Source: SG8-30 sp963715485 (GTDB taxonomy: Bacteria > Pseudomonadota > Gammaproteobacteria > Steroidobacterales > Steroidobacteraceae). Taken from it: a stretch of 64,000 nucleotides of DNA. Each line of letters opens with the position of its first letter. Position 1 is the stretch's first letter. Under the pieces are notes generated by a model. That model worked only from the letters and a program-made list of their open reading frames with translations. It was not told the origin of the DNA and made no database searches. Below, one piece after another: positions 16,785-24,438 of the stretch. The DNA lies in assembly GCA_963715485.1 (NCBI GenBank), contig OY970244.1:2914001-2978000 (forward strand), given 5' to 3'. The position numbers and the translations under genes are program-made.

Positions 16785-17510
16785 GATGGTTCCCTTTCCG
16801 GGACGTGTTGCGGGTCGGCGCCGTCGCGCAGGCGCTGCGCGCTTGCCTGATTTCGCCGCATCGGTCCCGGGAATCGCCCGCTCGAGCCGGGCAAATACGT
16901 CATCAAGCTCGCCCGTCGCGTCGATCACCTTCAGCAGGCGGCGCTTGCGGTAGTAGGCAACGAGCGGCCGGGTCTGGGCCTCGTAAACCTCGAGCCGGTG
17001 GCTGATGGTCTTTTCATTGTCGTCCGGACGCTGGAACAGATCGTGCGCCCGGCCACCCTCGCAATCGGGCTTCTTGCCTGGCGGATTGGTGTAGATGTTG
17101 AACACCCGCGCACAGCGGCGGCAGGTACGGCGACCCGTCAAGCGCTTGAACAGCACCTTGGTGTCAATATCCATCAGGACCACCGAGTCGAGTGGCTTGC
17201 CCATCTCGGACAGCAGGGTCCCCAATGCGTCGGCCTGTGCAACGTTGCGCGGGAAACCGTCCAGGATGAAGCCGCGAGCGGCGTCAGGCCTGGCGAGCCT
17301 CTCCCGGATCATGGCCAGCACGATCGTGTCGGCAACCAGCTTGCCGGCGTCCATCGCGGCCTTGGCCTCGAGCCCAAGCGCCGTCTTGCGCGCCACCGCG
17401 TCGCGCAGCAGGTCGCCGGTCGAAACCTGGGGAATTCCGTATTTCTGCACCAGTTTCTGGGCCTGGGTCCCCTTGCCCGATCCCGGTGCGCCTAGCAGAA
17501 CAAGCCTCAT
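16467..17510 (-). CDS. adk: Adenylate kinase with a histone H1-like basic C-terminal extension
   Basis: Residues 1-217 are adenylate kinase, which interconverts AMP, ADP and ATP. The P-loop GAPGSGKGT is at residues 8-16, STGDLLR at 30-36, the AMP site FILDGFPR at 81-88, and a zinc-type LID has Cys130, Cys133 and Cys150. The usual fourth ligand at 153 is Gly. From about residue 218 a roughly 130-residue tail of Lys, Arg and Ala follows, with repeated KKTVRK, KSVKRA and KRAVKK blocks, like histone H1 or bacterial Hc1-type proteins. Normal Adk is about 215 residues. No stop separates the two parts, and an internal ATG at 16784 may start the tail separately. Confidence 0.92.
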   Translation of the reverse strand: MRLVLLGAPGSGKGTQAQKLVQKYGIPQVSTGDLLRDAVARKTALGLEAKAAMDAGKLVADTIVLAMIRERLARPDAARGFILDGFPRNVAQADALGTLLSEMGKPLDSVVLMDIDTKVLFKRLTGRRTCRRCARVFNIYTNPPGKKPDCEGGRAHDLFQRPDDNEKTISHRLEVYEAQTRPLVAYYRKRRLLKVIDATGELDDVFARLERAIPGTDAAKSGKRAAPARRRRPATRPGKGTIMASKTVKKTVRKAVRLEKKAAKSIRKTTRSAAKSVKRATTKVRRAVRRAVKPTVTDRATAPLRAAGKSAKRAVKKTASKARKATRPSAAKRAKRTVKKSVRKVRR

Positions 17511-17692
17511 TTCACATCCCCACTATAGCTACGGAAAATTGACCGGGCGCCAATGCTGCATGGCGCTCCCCGGAGCGTCAAACGCGCGGCACCCGACATC
17601 AGTCGAATGCCGGTGCCGCTCCTTGCCTGCTGCGCGATCGGCTATCCTTGCCCGGCCGCGGGCCGGCGCCCGCTCAAGCCAGGGATCCGATC

Positions 17693-18976
17693 ATGCCTGC
17701 CACAAAAGATAAACCCTCGAAGCCCAATGCGTTCTACGCACAATCCGGCGGGGTCACCTCGGTAATCAATGCCTCCGCGGCCGGAGTGATCGACGCCTGC
17801 AGGCGGCATCGCGGCCGGATCGGCAAGCTTTATGCCGGCCGCGACGGCATCGTTGGCGCACTGACCGAGGACTTGATCGACACCAGCAAGGAGACTGCTG
17901 CCGCTGTCCGCGCATTGAAATGGACCCCTTCGGGCGCCTTCGGCTCGGCCCGTTACAAGCTCAAGGACCTCGAGAAGGACCGGGCCAAGTACGAGCGGCT
18001 GATCGAGGTCTTCCGTGCCCACGACATCCGCTACTTCTTCTACAACGGTGGCAACGATTCGATGGATACCGCCCACAAGGTGTCCCAGATCAGCGACCAG
18101 ATGGGCTATCACGTGACCTGCGTCGGCATCCCCAAGACCGTCGATAACGACCTGCCAGTCACCGATTGCTGCCCGGGCTTCGGCTCGGTTGCCAAGTACG
18201 TCGCCGTCTCGACGCGGGAGGCCGCTATGGACGTTGCCTCGATGGCGCGGACTTCGACCAAGGTCTTCATCCTAGAGGTCATGGGCCGCCATGCCGGCTG
18301 GATCGCCGCCGCGGGTGGGCTGGCGGGACGCAAGGCCGGCGACGCGCCGCACATCATCCTGTTTCCGGAAATCGCTTTCGACCAGGCCCGATTCCTGGCA
18401 CGGGTCAAGGAATGCGTCGAGCGCTACGGCTACTGCGTGGTGGTTGCGTCCGAGGGCACGCGCACCGCCGATGGGCGCTTTCTCGCCGACATGGGCACCC
18501 GTGACGCGTTCGGTCACGTGCAGCTCGGGGGCGTGGCGCCGACCCTGGCGACCATGGTCAAGGAAGCTCACGGCTACAAGTTCCACTGGGCGCTGGCCGA
18601 CTACCTGCAGCGTGCCGCGCGCCACATCGCCTCAAAGGTCGACGTGGAGCAGGCCTACGCGGTCGGCCGTGCGGCTGTCGAGCTGGCCCTCGCCGGCCAG
18701 AACGCGGTGATGCCCGTTATCGTGCGCAGGTCGTCGCGACCGTATCGATGGACGATCGGTTCGACCGACATCGCAGACGTAGCCAACAAGGAAAAAATGG
18801 TGCCGCGTCACTACATTACGGCCGACGGCTTCGGCATCACCGCAGCCGGCCGGCGCTACCTTCTGCCATTGATCGGGGGCGAGAGTTACCCGCCCTACAA
18901 GGACGGCTTGCCAGATTACGTCGTGCTCAGGAAGGCCCGCGTCAGGCGCAAGCTGAAAACCAATTTCGTGATATAA
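17693..18976 (+). CDS. pfp: Pyrophosphate-dependent 6-phosphofructokinase
   Basis: The enzyme phosphorylates fructose 6-phosphate using PPi, reversibly, in place of ATP. Two signatures separate it from ATP enzymes: the second Asp-type residue in GGNDS (ATP enzymes have GGDGS) and Lys in PKTVDND (ATP enzymes have PGTIDND). MGRHAGWIAAAGGLA and the substrate-side segments follow. The start is the ATG at 17693 with AGGGA upstream, giving 427 residues. It lies 73 bp before the proton-pumping pyrophosphatase hppA, a pairing also known in methanotrophs, where PPi made or used by one enzyme serves the other. Confidence 0.93.
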   Translation: MPATKDKPSKPNAFYAQSGGVTSVINASAAGVIDACRRHRGRIGKLYAGRDGIVGALTEDLIDTSKETAAAVRALKWTPSGAFGSARYKLKDLEKDRAKYERLIEVFRAHDIRYFFYNGGNDSMDTAHKVSQISDQMGYHVTCVGIPKTVDNDLPVTDCCPGFGSVAKYVAVSTREAAMDVASMARTSTKVFILEVMGRHAGWIAAAGGLAGRKAGDAPHIILFPEIAFDQARFLARVKECVERYGYCVVVASEGTRTADGRFLADMGTRDAFGHVQLGGVAPTLATMVKEAHGYKFHWALADYLQRAARHIASKVDVEQAYAVGRAAVELALAGQNAVMPVIVRRSSRPYRWTIGSTDIADVANKEKMVPRHYITADGFGITAAGRRYLLPLIGGESYPPYKDGLPDYVVLRKARVRRKLKTNFVI

Positions 18977-18977
18977 T
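18972..18977 (+). promoter_or_regulatory. Candidate -10 box for hppA overlapping the pfp stop
   Basis: A perfect TATAAT overlaps the pfp TAA stop codon. It would start transcription near 18984, just before the hairpin at 18989. No clear -35 was found, so hppA may have its own promoter besides read-through from pfp. Confidence 0.35.
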
Positions 18978-18988
18978 TCTATGGTTTA

Positions 18989-19013
18989 CACGGGGCCGCA
19001 TGCGGGCCCCGTG
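18989..19013 (+). other. Stable hairpin in the pfp-hppA spacer
   Basis: CACGGGGCC and GGCCCCGTG form a perfect 9-bp stem with a 7-nt loop containing the palindrome GCATGC. With no T-run it is not a standard terminator. It may stabilise or separate the hppA message, which begins about 36 bp later. Confidence 0.5.
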
Positions 19014-19049
19014 CCGCGAAAGAGCAAGAATCCCCGGGGAGGATCACCA

Positions 19050-21095
19050 ATGATCGACACTCAGACGGCGTTGTGGCTGGCTATCGTGGCGGGCATCATC
19101 GCCATCGTTTACGGCGCGCTTTCGGTGCGCTGGATCATCGCGCAACCGGCGGGCAATGCACGCATGCAGGAAATCGCCGCCGCCATCCAGCAGGGTGCAG
19201 GCGCCTACCTGAACCGCCAGTACAGCACCATCGCCCTCGTCGGCGCCGTGCTGTTCCTCGTCCTCGGCTTCGCGCTCAACTGGCTCACGGCAGGCGGATT
19301 CGCCGTCGGTGCCATCCTCTCGGGTGCCGCGGGCTACATCGGCATGAACGTGTCGGTACGCGCCAACGTGCGCACGGCCCATGCCGCGAGCATCGGCCTG
19401 AACCCTGCGCTGCAGGTCGCGTTCCGCGGCGGCGCCATCACCGGCATGCTGGTCGTCGGCCTCGGCCTCCTCGGCGTCGCGGCCTACTACAGCCTGATGC
19501 TGAACGTCACCGGCGGTGACGTCGACAAGTCGCTGCACTCACTGGTGGGCCTGGCCTTCGGCGGTTCGCTGATCTCCATCTTTGCGCGACTGGGCGGCGG
19601 CATCTTCACCAAGGGCGCGGACGTCGGCGCCGACCTGGTAGGCAAGGTCGAAGCCGGCATCCCCGAAGACGATCCCCGCAACCCCGCGGTGATTGCCGAC
19701 AACGTGGGCGACAACGTGGGCGACTGCGCCGGCATGGCTGCCGACCTGTTCGAGACCTACGCAGTCACCGTCGTCGCCACGATGCTGCTCGCCGGCCTCA
19801 CGATGCAGGCGACGCTCGGTATCAACGCCGTGCTCTATCCGCTGGTGCTGGGCGCCGTGTCCATCATCGCCTCGATCGTCGGCACGTTCTTCGTCAAGGC
19901 GCGTGATGGCGGCAAGATCATGAACGCGCTGTACCGCGGCCTGATCGTGTCCGGCCTGATCGCCGCCGTTGCGTTCTACTTCGTCACCAAAGCGATGATG
20001 GGCGACGAGGCGATGAACCTCTTCGGCTGCGCGCTGATCGGTCTCGTGCTCACCGGCGCGATGATCGTCATCACCGAGTACTACACGGCGACCGAATACG
20101 CGCCAGTTCGCTATGTGGCCGCCGCTTCGCAGACGGGGCATGGCACCAACGTCATCGCGGGCCTCGCGGTCTCGATGAAGTCGACCGCTTATCCGGTGCT
20201 GGCGATCTGCGCTGCCATCTGGGGCGCACACGTGCTCGGCGGCCTCTACGGCATCGCGGTCGCCGCGACGGCCATGCTGTCGATGACGGGCGTGATCGTG
20301 GCGCTCGACGCCTACGGCCCCATCACCGACAACGGCGGCGGCATCGCGGAGATGGCGGGCCTGCCGCCGGAGGTGCGCAAGATCACCGATGCGCTCGATG
20401 CGGTGGGCAACACGACCAAGGCCGTGACCAAGGGCTACGCGATCGGCTCCGCGGGCCTCGCCGCCCTGGTGCTGTTCGCGGACTACACCAACAACCTGGA
20501 CATCGCCGGCAAGCTCGAAAAATTCTCGCTGTCCGACCCGGCAGTGATCATCGGCCTGTTCATCGGCGGCCTGGTGCCCTACCTGTTTGCAGCCATGGCG
20601 ATGGAAGCCGTCGGCCGGGCCGCTGGCTCGGTCGTTGTCGAGGTTCGCCGCCAGTTCAAGGAAATCCCGGGCATCATGGCCGGCACGGCCAAGCCGGACT
20701 ACTCCAAGGCCGTGGACATGCTGACGCGCGCGGCGATCAAGGAAATGATCGTCCCCTCGCTGCTGCCGATCCTGATCCCGGTGATCGTCGGCTTCGGCAT
20801 GAACCTGCTGCTGGGCCCCGGCGCCGGCGTCCGCGCCCTTGGCGGCGTGCTGATCGGTACGATCGTAACCGGCCTGTTTGTCGCCATCTCGATGTGCACC
20901 GGCGGCGGCGCCTGGGATAACGCCAAGAAGTACGTCGAGGAAGGCAACTACGGCGGCAAGGGCTCCGAGACGCACAAGGCGGCCGTGACCGGCGACACCG
21001 TGGGCGATCCCTACAAGGACACCGCCGGCCCGGCCATCAACCCGCTGATCAAGATCATCAACATCGTGGCGCTGCTGCTGGTGCCGCTGCTGTAG
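19050..21095 (+). CDS. hppA: K+-insensitive proton-pumping membrane pyrophosphatase
   Basis: HppA hydrolyses pyrophosphate and pumps protons across the inner membrane. The ATG at 19050 follows a GGGGAGG; 681 residues and about 16 hydrophobic helices are typical. The catalytic acidic motif is GADVGADLVGKVEAGIPEDD, followed by DNVGDNVGDCAGMAADLFE, and the C-terminal part has GDTVGDPYKDTAGPA. The K+-type determinant reads GNTTKAVTKG, with Lys and Thr where K+-dependent enzymes have Ala and Gly, so it should not need potassium. Directly after pfp it forms a pyrophosphate energy module. Confidence 0.96.
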   Translation: MIDTQTALWLAIVAGIIAIVYGALSVRWIIAQPAGNARMQEIAAAIQQGAGAYLNRQYSTIALVGAVLFLVLGFALNWLTAGGFAVGAILSGAAGYIGMNVSVRANVRTAHAASIGLNPALQVAFRGGAITGMLVVGLGLLGVAAYYSLMLNVTGGDVDKSLHSLVGLAFGGSLISIFARLGGGIFTKGADVGADLVGKVEAGIPEDDPRNPAVIADNVGDNVGDCAGMAADLFETYAVTVVATMLLAGLTMQATLGINAVLYPLVLGAVSIIASIVGTFFVKARDGGKIMNALYRGLIVSGLIAAVAFYFVTKAMMGDEAMNLFGCALIGLVLTGAMIVITEYYTATEYAPVRYVAAASQTGHGTNVIAGLAVSMKSTAYPVLAICAAIWGAHVLGGLYGIAVAATAMLSMTGVIVALDAYGPITDNGGGIAEMAGLPPEVRKITDALDAVGNTTKAVTKGYAIGSAGLAALVLFADYTNNLDIAGKLEKFSLSDPAVIIGLFIGGLVPYLFAAMAMEAVGRAAGSVVVEVRRQFKEIPGIMAGTAKPDYSKAVDMLTRAAIKEMIVPSLLPILIPVIVGFGMNLLLGPGAGVRALGGVLIGTIVTGLFVAISMCTGGGAWDNAKKYVEEGNYGGKGSETHKAAVTGDTVGDPYKDTAGPAINPLIKIINIVALLLVPLL

Positions 21096-21142
21096 GGACT
21101 GTCCCCGCAGCGGACTGTCCCTTTCGATGTTCGAGGCTCGAG

Positions 21143-21165
21143 AGGCCCCGGCGACCCCGGGGCCT
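21143..21165 (+). terminator. Terminator hairpin after hppA
   Basis: AGGCCCCGG and CCGGGGCCT form a 9-bp stem with a 5-nt loop, followed by TTCCT. It lies 47 bp after the hppA stop. Stem strength and position favour an intrinsic terminator despite the short T-run. Confidence 0.65.
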
Positions 21166-21265
21166 TTCCTATCGCGCGTGGCCCGGCCCGATCCATGCAA
21201 ACTGCTGAGGTCCGCATTCCGCGGCAGCCGCGCCTGCCCGGCACCCGCGACAAGAGGTCTCCTGC

Positions 21266-21294
21266 TTGACAGTTACTGACTCTTTGGATATTCC
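21266..21294 (+). promoter_or_regulatory. Candidate promoter of the S9 peptidase gene, near-leaderless
   Basis: A perfect -35 TTGACA (21266-21271) is followed after 17 bp by TATTCC (21289-21294). Transcription would begin about 21301, within a few bases of the ATG at 21304, and no ribosome binding site is seen before that ATG. This suggests a leaderless or nearly leaderless message. Confidence 0.45.
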
Positions 21295-21303
21295 ATCCGT
21301 CCG

Positions 21304-23325
21304 ATGAACGCACCCTATACGGTTGAACAGCACGTCTCACTGAGGCGCGTGAGCGCGATCGCGGCCAGCCCCGATGGCAGCTGGCTGGCGGTCTGCGTAC
21401 AACGCACGGACCGCGACGGCGCCAAGTATGTCTCCGACCTGTGGAAAGTCCCCACCGACGGCAGCCCCGCCGTGCAGCTCACTCGCGGCGACAGCAAAGA
21501 CAGCGCCCCGTGTTTTCGCCACGACGGCGCGCTGGGCTTCCTGTCCAACCGCGAGCCCAACGAAGTCAAGGCAGACGACGACGCTGACAAGCGCGCGCAG
21601 GTCTGGCTGCTACCCGTCGGCGGCGGCGAACCACTGCAACTGACCGACGAGCCACTCGGCGTGGAGGCATTCCGGTTCGCGTCGAAGGCCGACCGCCTGG
21701 CCTACTTTGCGCCGGTGCTACCGGGCGTCGCCCCGGACAAGCAGCGCGAGACCGCGGCGGAGCGCGCCAAGAAGGGCCCCAGCGCGCGCAACTTCAGGCG
21801 CCAGCCGGTGCGTCACTGGGACCAGTGGCTGCACCAGAACCTCGACCGCGCCAACACCCACCTGATCGTTGCAACTGGAGAGAGCAGGAACCGCGAGGAC
21901 CTGACGCCCGAGGCCACCACCGAACTCTGGATCGAACCGCATCTCGATGTCAGCGATGACGGTCGCCGCGTGCTCGCCAGCTGGGCGACGGTCGGTGCAG
22001 ACCGGGAAGAAGACTCGAGCATCCTGGTGATCGACCTGGCCAGCAGGGCGCAAACGCTTCACGGTCAGGCCCCCACCACGATGAACAGCGGGGCAGTGTT
22101 TTCTCCCGACGGCACTGCGATTGCGGTCGTCCGCGAGCAGCGCTCGGCGCACACCGTGGTGCGCCCGACACTGACGCTGATCGACGTCGCCAGCGGCGCG
22201 TTACGCGAGCTGGCCACTGGCTGGGATCGCTGGCCGAATCTCGCCGATTGGAGCGCCGACGGCACGATGGTCCTGGTCAGCGCCGATGACGGCGGCATCA
22301 CGCCAGTGTTCAGCATTGCCGTCGCGGACGGTTCGGTGACCGCATGGACGCCACGGCAAGGCGGCGGCACACACGGTGAGATCGTGGCTCTCCCTGACGG
22401 TCGCGCGGCCTGCATCCGCTCGTCCCTGCTCGATCCGCCGGAGTGCTACCGGCTGGACGGACCGGACCGCGCGCCCGTGCCGCTGGCGCGACTGTCGGGC
22501 TTCACGCCAGCCAGCAATTGGGCCGAGATCGAGCACATCACGACGACTTCAACTGATGGCGCAGCCATTCACAGTGTGATCACGCGTCCCAAGGGCGCGA
22601 AGAACACGCCGACACTGCTGTGGATCCACGGCGGGCCAATTGGAATGGCCGGCGACGGCTGGCACTGGCGATGGAACGCCCTGCTTGCGACCGCGCAGGG
22701 CTACACCGTGGTGCAGCCCAACCCACGCGGCTCCACCGGATTTGGCCAGGCGTTCGTGCAGGGCATCTGGGGAAACGTGTGGGGCAGGCAGTGCTTCGAA
22801 GACCTGATGGCGGTGACCGACGCGCTGGAGCAGCGTCCGGAGGTCGACCCCGGACGCATCATGGCGATGGGCGGCAGCTTTGGCGGCTACATGACCAACT
22901 GGATCGGCACCCAGACACAGCGCTACAGGTGCCTGATCACGCATGCCAGCATCGTGACCATGGCGCAGTTCACCGGCACCACCGACCACCCGGCCTGGTG
23001 GTACCTGGAAATGGGTGGTGAAAATCCGTATGACGACATGGCCGGGTTCGACCGCTATGCGCCGATCCGTCACATCAGCCAGTGGACGACGCCGGTGCTG
23101 ATCATCCATGGGGAGAAAGACTACCGTTGCCCCATTAACGAAGGGCTGAACCTTTTCGAGGCGCTGCAGTATCACAGCGTCGACTGCGAGCTGCTGGTCT
23201 TTCCCGACGAGAATCACTGGATCCTCAAGCCGCGCAACGTCGTCGCCTGGTACGAGAACGTGCTGCGTTTCCTCGGCAAGCACATGTCGGACCAGGGCAC
23301 CCAGGTCACGCAGCCACAGCCGTAA
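21304..23325 (+). CDS. S9-family peptidase (acylaminoacyl/dipeptidyl peptidase type)
   Basis: The 673 residues show an N-terminal beta-propeller of WD/PD40-type repeats (SPDGSWLAV, SPDGTAIAV, SADGTMVLV) and a C-terminal alpha/beta hydrolase domain. The catalytic triad is clear: Ser525 in GGSFGGYM, Asp606 in GEKDYR and His638 in DENHW. Such enzymes release residues or acylated residues from short peptides. There is no signal peptide, so it is probably cytoplasmic. It stands alone between the hppA terminator and a hairpin before the DUF4242 genes. The exact specificity is not predictable. Confidence 0.9.
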   Translation: MNAPYTVEQHVSLRRVSAIAASPDGSWLAVCVQRTDRDGAKYVSDLWKVPTDGSPAVQLTRGDSKDSAPCFRHDGALGFLSNREPNEVKADDDADKRAQVWLLPVGGGEPLQLTDEPLGVEAFRFASKADRLAYFAPVLPGVAPDKQRETAAERAKKGPSARNFRRQPVRHWDQWLHQNLDRANTHLIVATGESRNREDLTPEATTELWIEPHLDVSDDGRRVLASWATVGADREEDSSILVIDLASRAQTLHGQAPTTMNSGAVFSPDGTAIAVVREQRSAHTVVRPTLTLIDVASGALRELATGWDRWPNLADWSADGTMVLVSADDGGITPVFSIAVADGSVTAWTPRQGGGTHGEIVALPDGRAACIRSSLLDPPECYRLDGPDRAPVPLARLSGFTPASNWAEIEHITTTSTDGAAIHSVITRPKGAKNTPTLLWIHGGPIGMAGDGWHWRWNALLATAQGYTVVQPNPRGSTGFGQAFVQGIWGNVWGRQCFEDLMAVTDALEQRPEVDPGRIMAMGGSFGGYMTNWIGTQTQRYRCLITHASIVTMAQFTGTTDHPAWWYLEMGGENPYDDMAGFDRYAPIRHISQWTTPVLIIHGEKDYRCPINEGLNLFEALQYHSVDCELLVFPDENHWILKPRNVVAWYENVLRFLGKHMSDQGTQVTQPQP

Positions 23326-23352
23326 GCGCGGCCGGTTCAGAACTTGCTTGCA

Positions 23353-23390
23353 CGCCTGGCTGCCGGCCACTTTCGGCCGACGGCCAGGCG
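23353..23390. terminator. Long hairpin between convergent genes
   Basis: A 16-bp stem (CGCCTGGC, one wobble, one mismatch, then CGGCC) closes a short loop, 28 bp after the S9 peptidase stop and upstream of the convergent DUF4242 stop. It is symmetric and lacks clear T-runs. A bidirectional transcription barrier is the likely role. Confidence 0.5.
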
Positions 23391-23496
23391 CAATCCGGTC
23401 CCGAAGCGCGCGGATTCAGCGCGGCTAACACGCCGTCAGGGTTGTATTCCCGTATCCAGGCTTGCAACGCCCAGAGCTGAACGGCGCGGTTGCCGG

Positions 23497-23856
23497 CTAT
23501 TGCGCAGTGGTCGGATCGATGACTGCCTCGACCTTCAGGATGCTATTGGCCGGGAAGCCCGAGCGCTCGGCATGCTGCCGGATCAGTGACTCGCTGCGGG
23601 CATTGTAGACACAATAGAGCTTGTCGCCCGTGACGTAGCTCTGCACCCACTGGATGTCAGGTCCAAGCTCTTGCAGCACGTGGTTCGACTTGGCCGCCGC
23701 ATCGCGCAATTGCTCAGCCGTCATCTGGCCCGCGCCTGGAATTTCCCGCTCGATGACATAGCGTTGCATCGGGGGCTCGTCGCCGCCCTGCGCCAGCCCG
23801 GCGATGCCGCCAAGCGCCAGTGTCGCCACCAGGGCCAACAGGTTCTTCTTGTTCAT
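23497..23856 (-). CDS. Exported DUF4242 (nickel-binding-like) protein
   Basis: From the ATG at 23856, preceded by AAAGGAGA, the 119-residue product begins with a Sec signal peptide (MNKKNLLALVATLALGG, cut near AQG). A DUF4242 domain follows, opening RYVIEREIPGAG and including DIQWVQSYV and KLYCVYNA. DUF4242 proteins are small ferredoxin-like folds, and one studied family member binds nickel; the role here is unknown. A close paralogue without signal peptide lies 55 bp upstream, so one copy would act in the periplasm and one in the cytoplasm. Confidence 0.83.
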   Translation of the reverse strand: MNKKNLLALVATLALGGIAGLAQGGDEPPMQRYVIEREIPGAGQMTAEQLRDAAAKSNHVLQELGPDIQWVQSYVTGDKLYCVYNARSESLIRQHAERSGFPANSILKVEAVIDPTTAQ

Positions 23857-23911
23857 GCGATTCTCCTTTGTAACGATCTGATTCGACGCCGGACGTACGG
23901 ACCGAGGGACC

Positions 23912-24220
23912 TCAGCCCTTGAAATGCGATGCGCTTTCTTCGATGGGCGATTCGCCCGTGGAAGGGTCGATCTTTGCCCTGATCCGGGCAATTGAATCGG
24001 CAGGGAAACCACCCTGCTGCGCGTGCTGCCTGATCAGCTCCTCGCTGGCGGCACGGTAGATGCAGTAGATCTTGTCATCGGCGACATGGCTCTCGATCCA
24101 TTGGATGTCGGTACCCAGTCGGTCGAGGACGCTACGGGATTTCCGGGCAAGATCCTCGAGGTCTCCGCTTGAAAACAGACCGGCCCCCGGGATCTCGCGC
24201 TCGATTACATATGTCGGCAT
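23912..24220 (-). CDS. Cytoplasmic DUF4242 protein
   Basis: This 102-residue paralogue of the neighbouring exported protein starts directly with MPTYVIEREIPGAG and has no signal peptide. GTDIQWIESHV, KIYCIYRA and LIRQHAQ follow in the same order as in its partner. GGAGAG upstream supports the ATG at 24220. The C-terminus carries about 15 extra polar residues. The pair probably arose by tandem duplication followed by gain or loss of the export signal. It is divergent from the winged-helix regulator at 24439. Confidence 0.85.
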   Translation of the reverse strand: MPTYVIEREIPGAGLFSSGDLEDLARKSRSVLDRLGTDIQWIESHVADDKIYCIYRAASEELIRQHAQQGGFPADSIARIRAKIDPSTGESPIEESASHFKG

Positions 24221-24438
24221 GGGTCTCTCCTGCTCGTCGCAGCACTCATTGCGACGGCGCAGACACTAGCGCCGACCGCCCTGGCCGACCCGCAGGGTTT
24301 TCTCTGGATTTCCTTGGATTTTTCTCGCAGGCGCCGGGCCGGCGCGGCCGATTGCTGTACACGAGCGACCGCGTGACGTAGTATTTTTTTCAGAATATCA
24401 ACGACTTCCGCGAATCGGCACGATAGGAGCATCGATCA

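Noticed and set aside
19539..21200. Long antisense open frame (553 codons) opposite hppA
   Set aside because: Shadow of a GC-rich gene: biased composition, rich in His, Asp, Gly and Arg, with no family signature.
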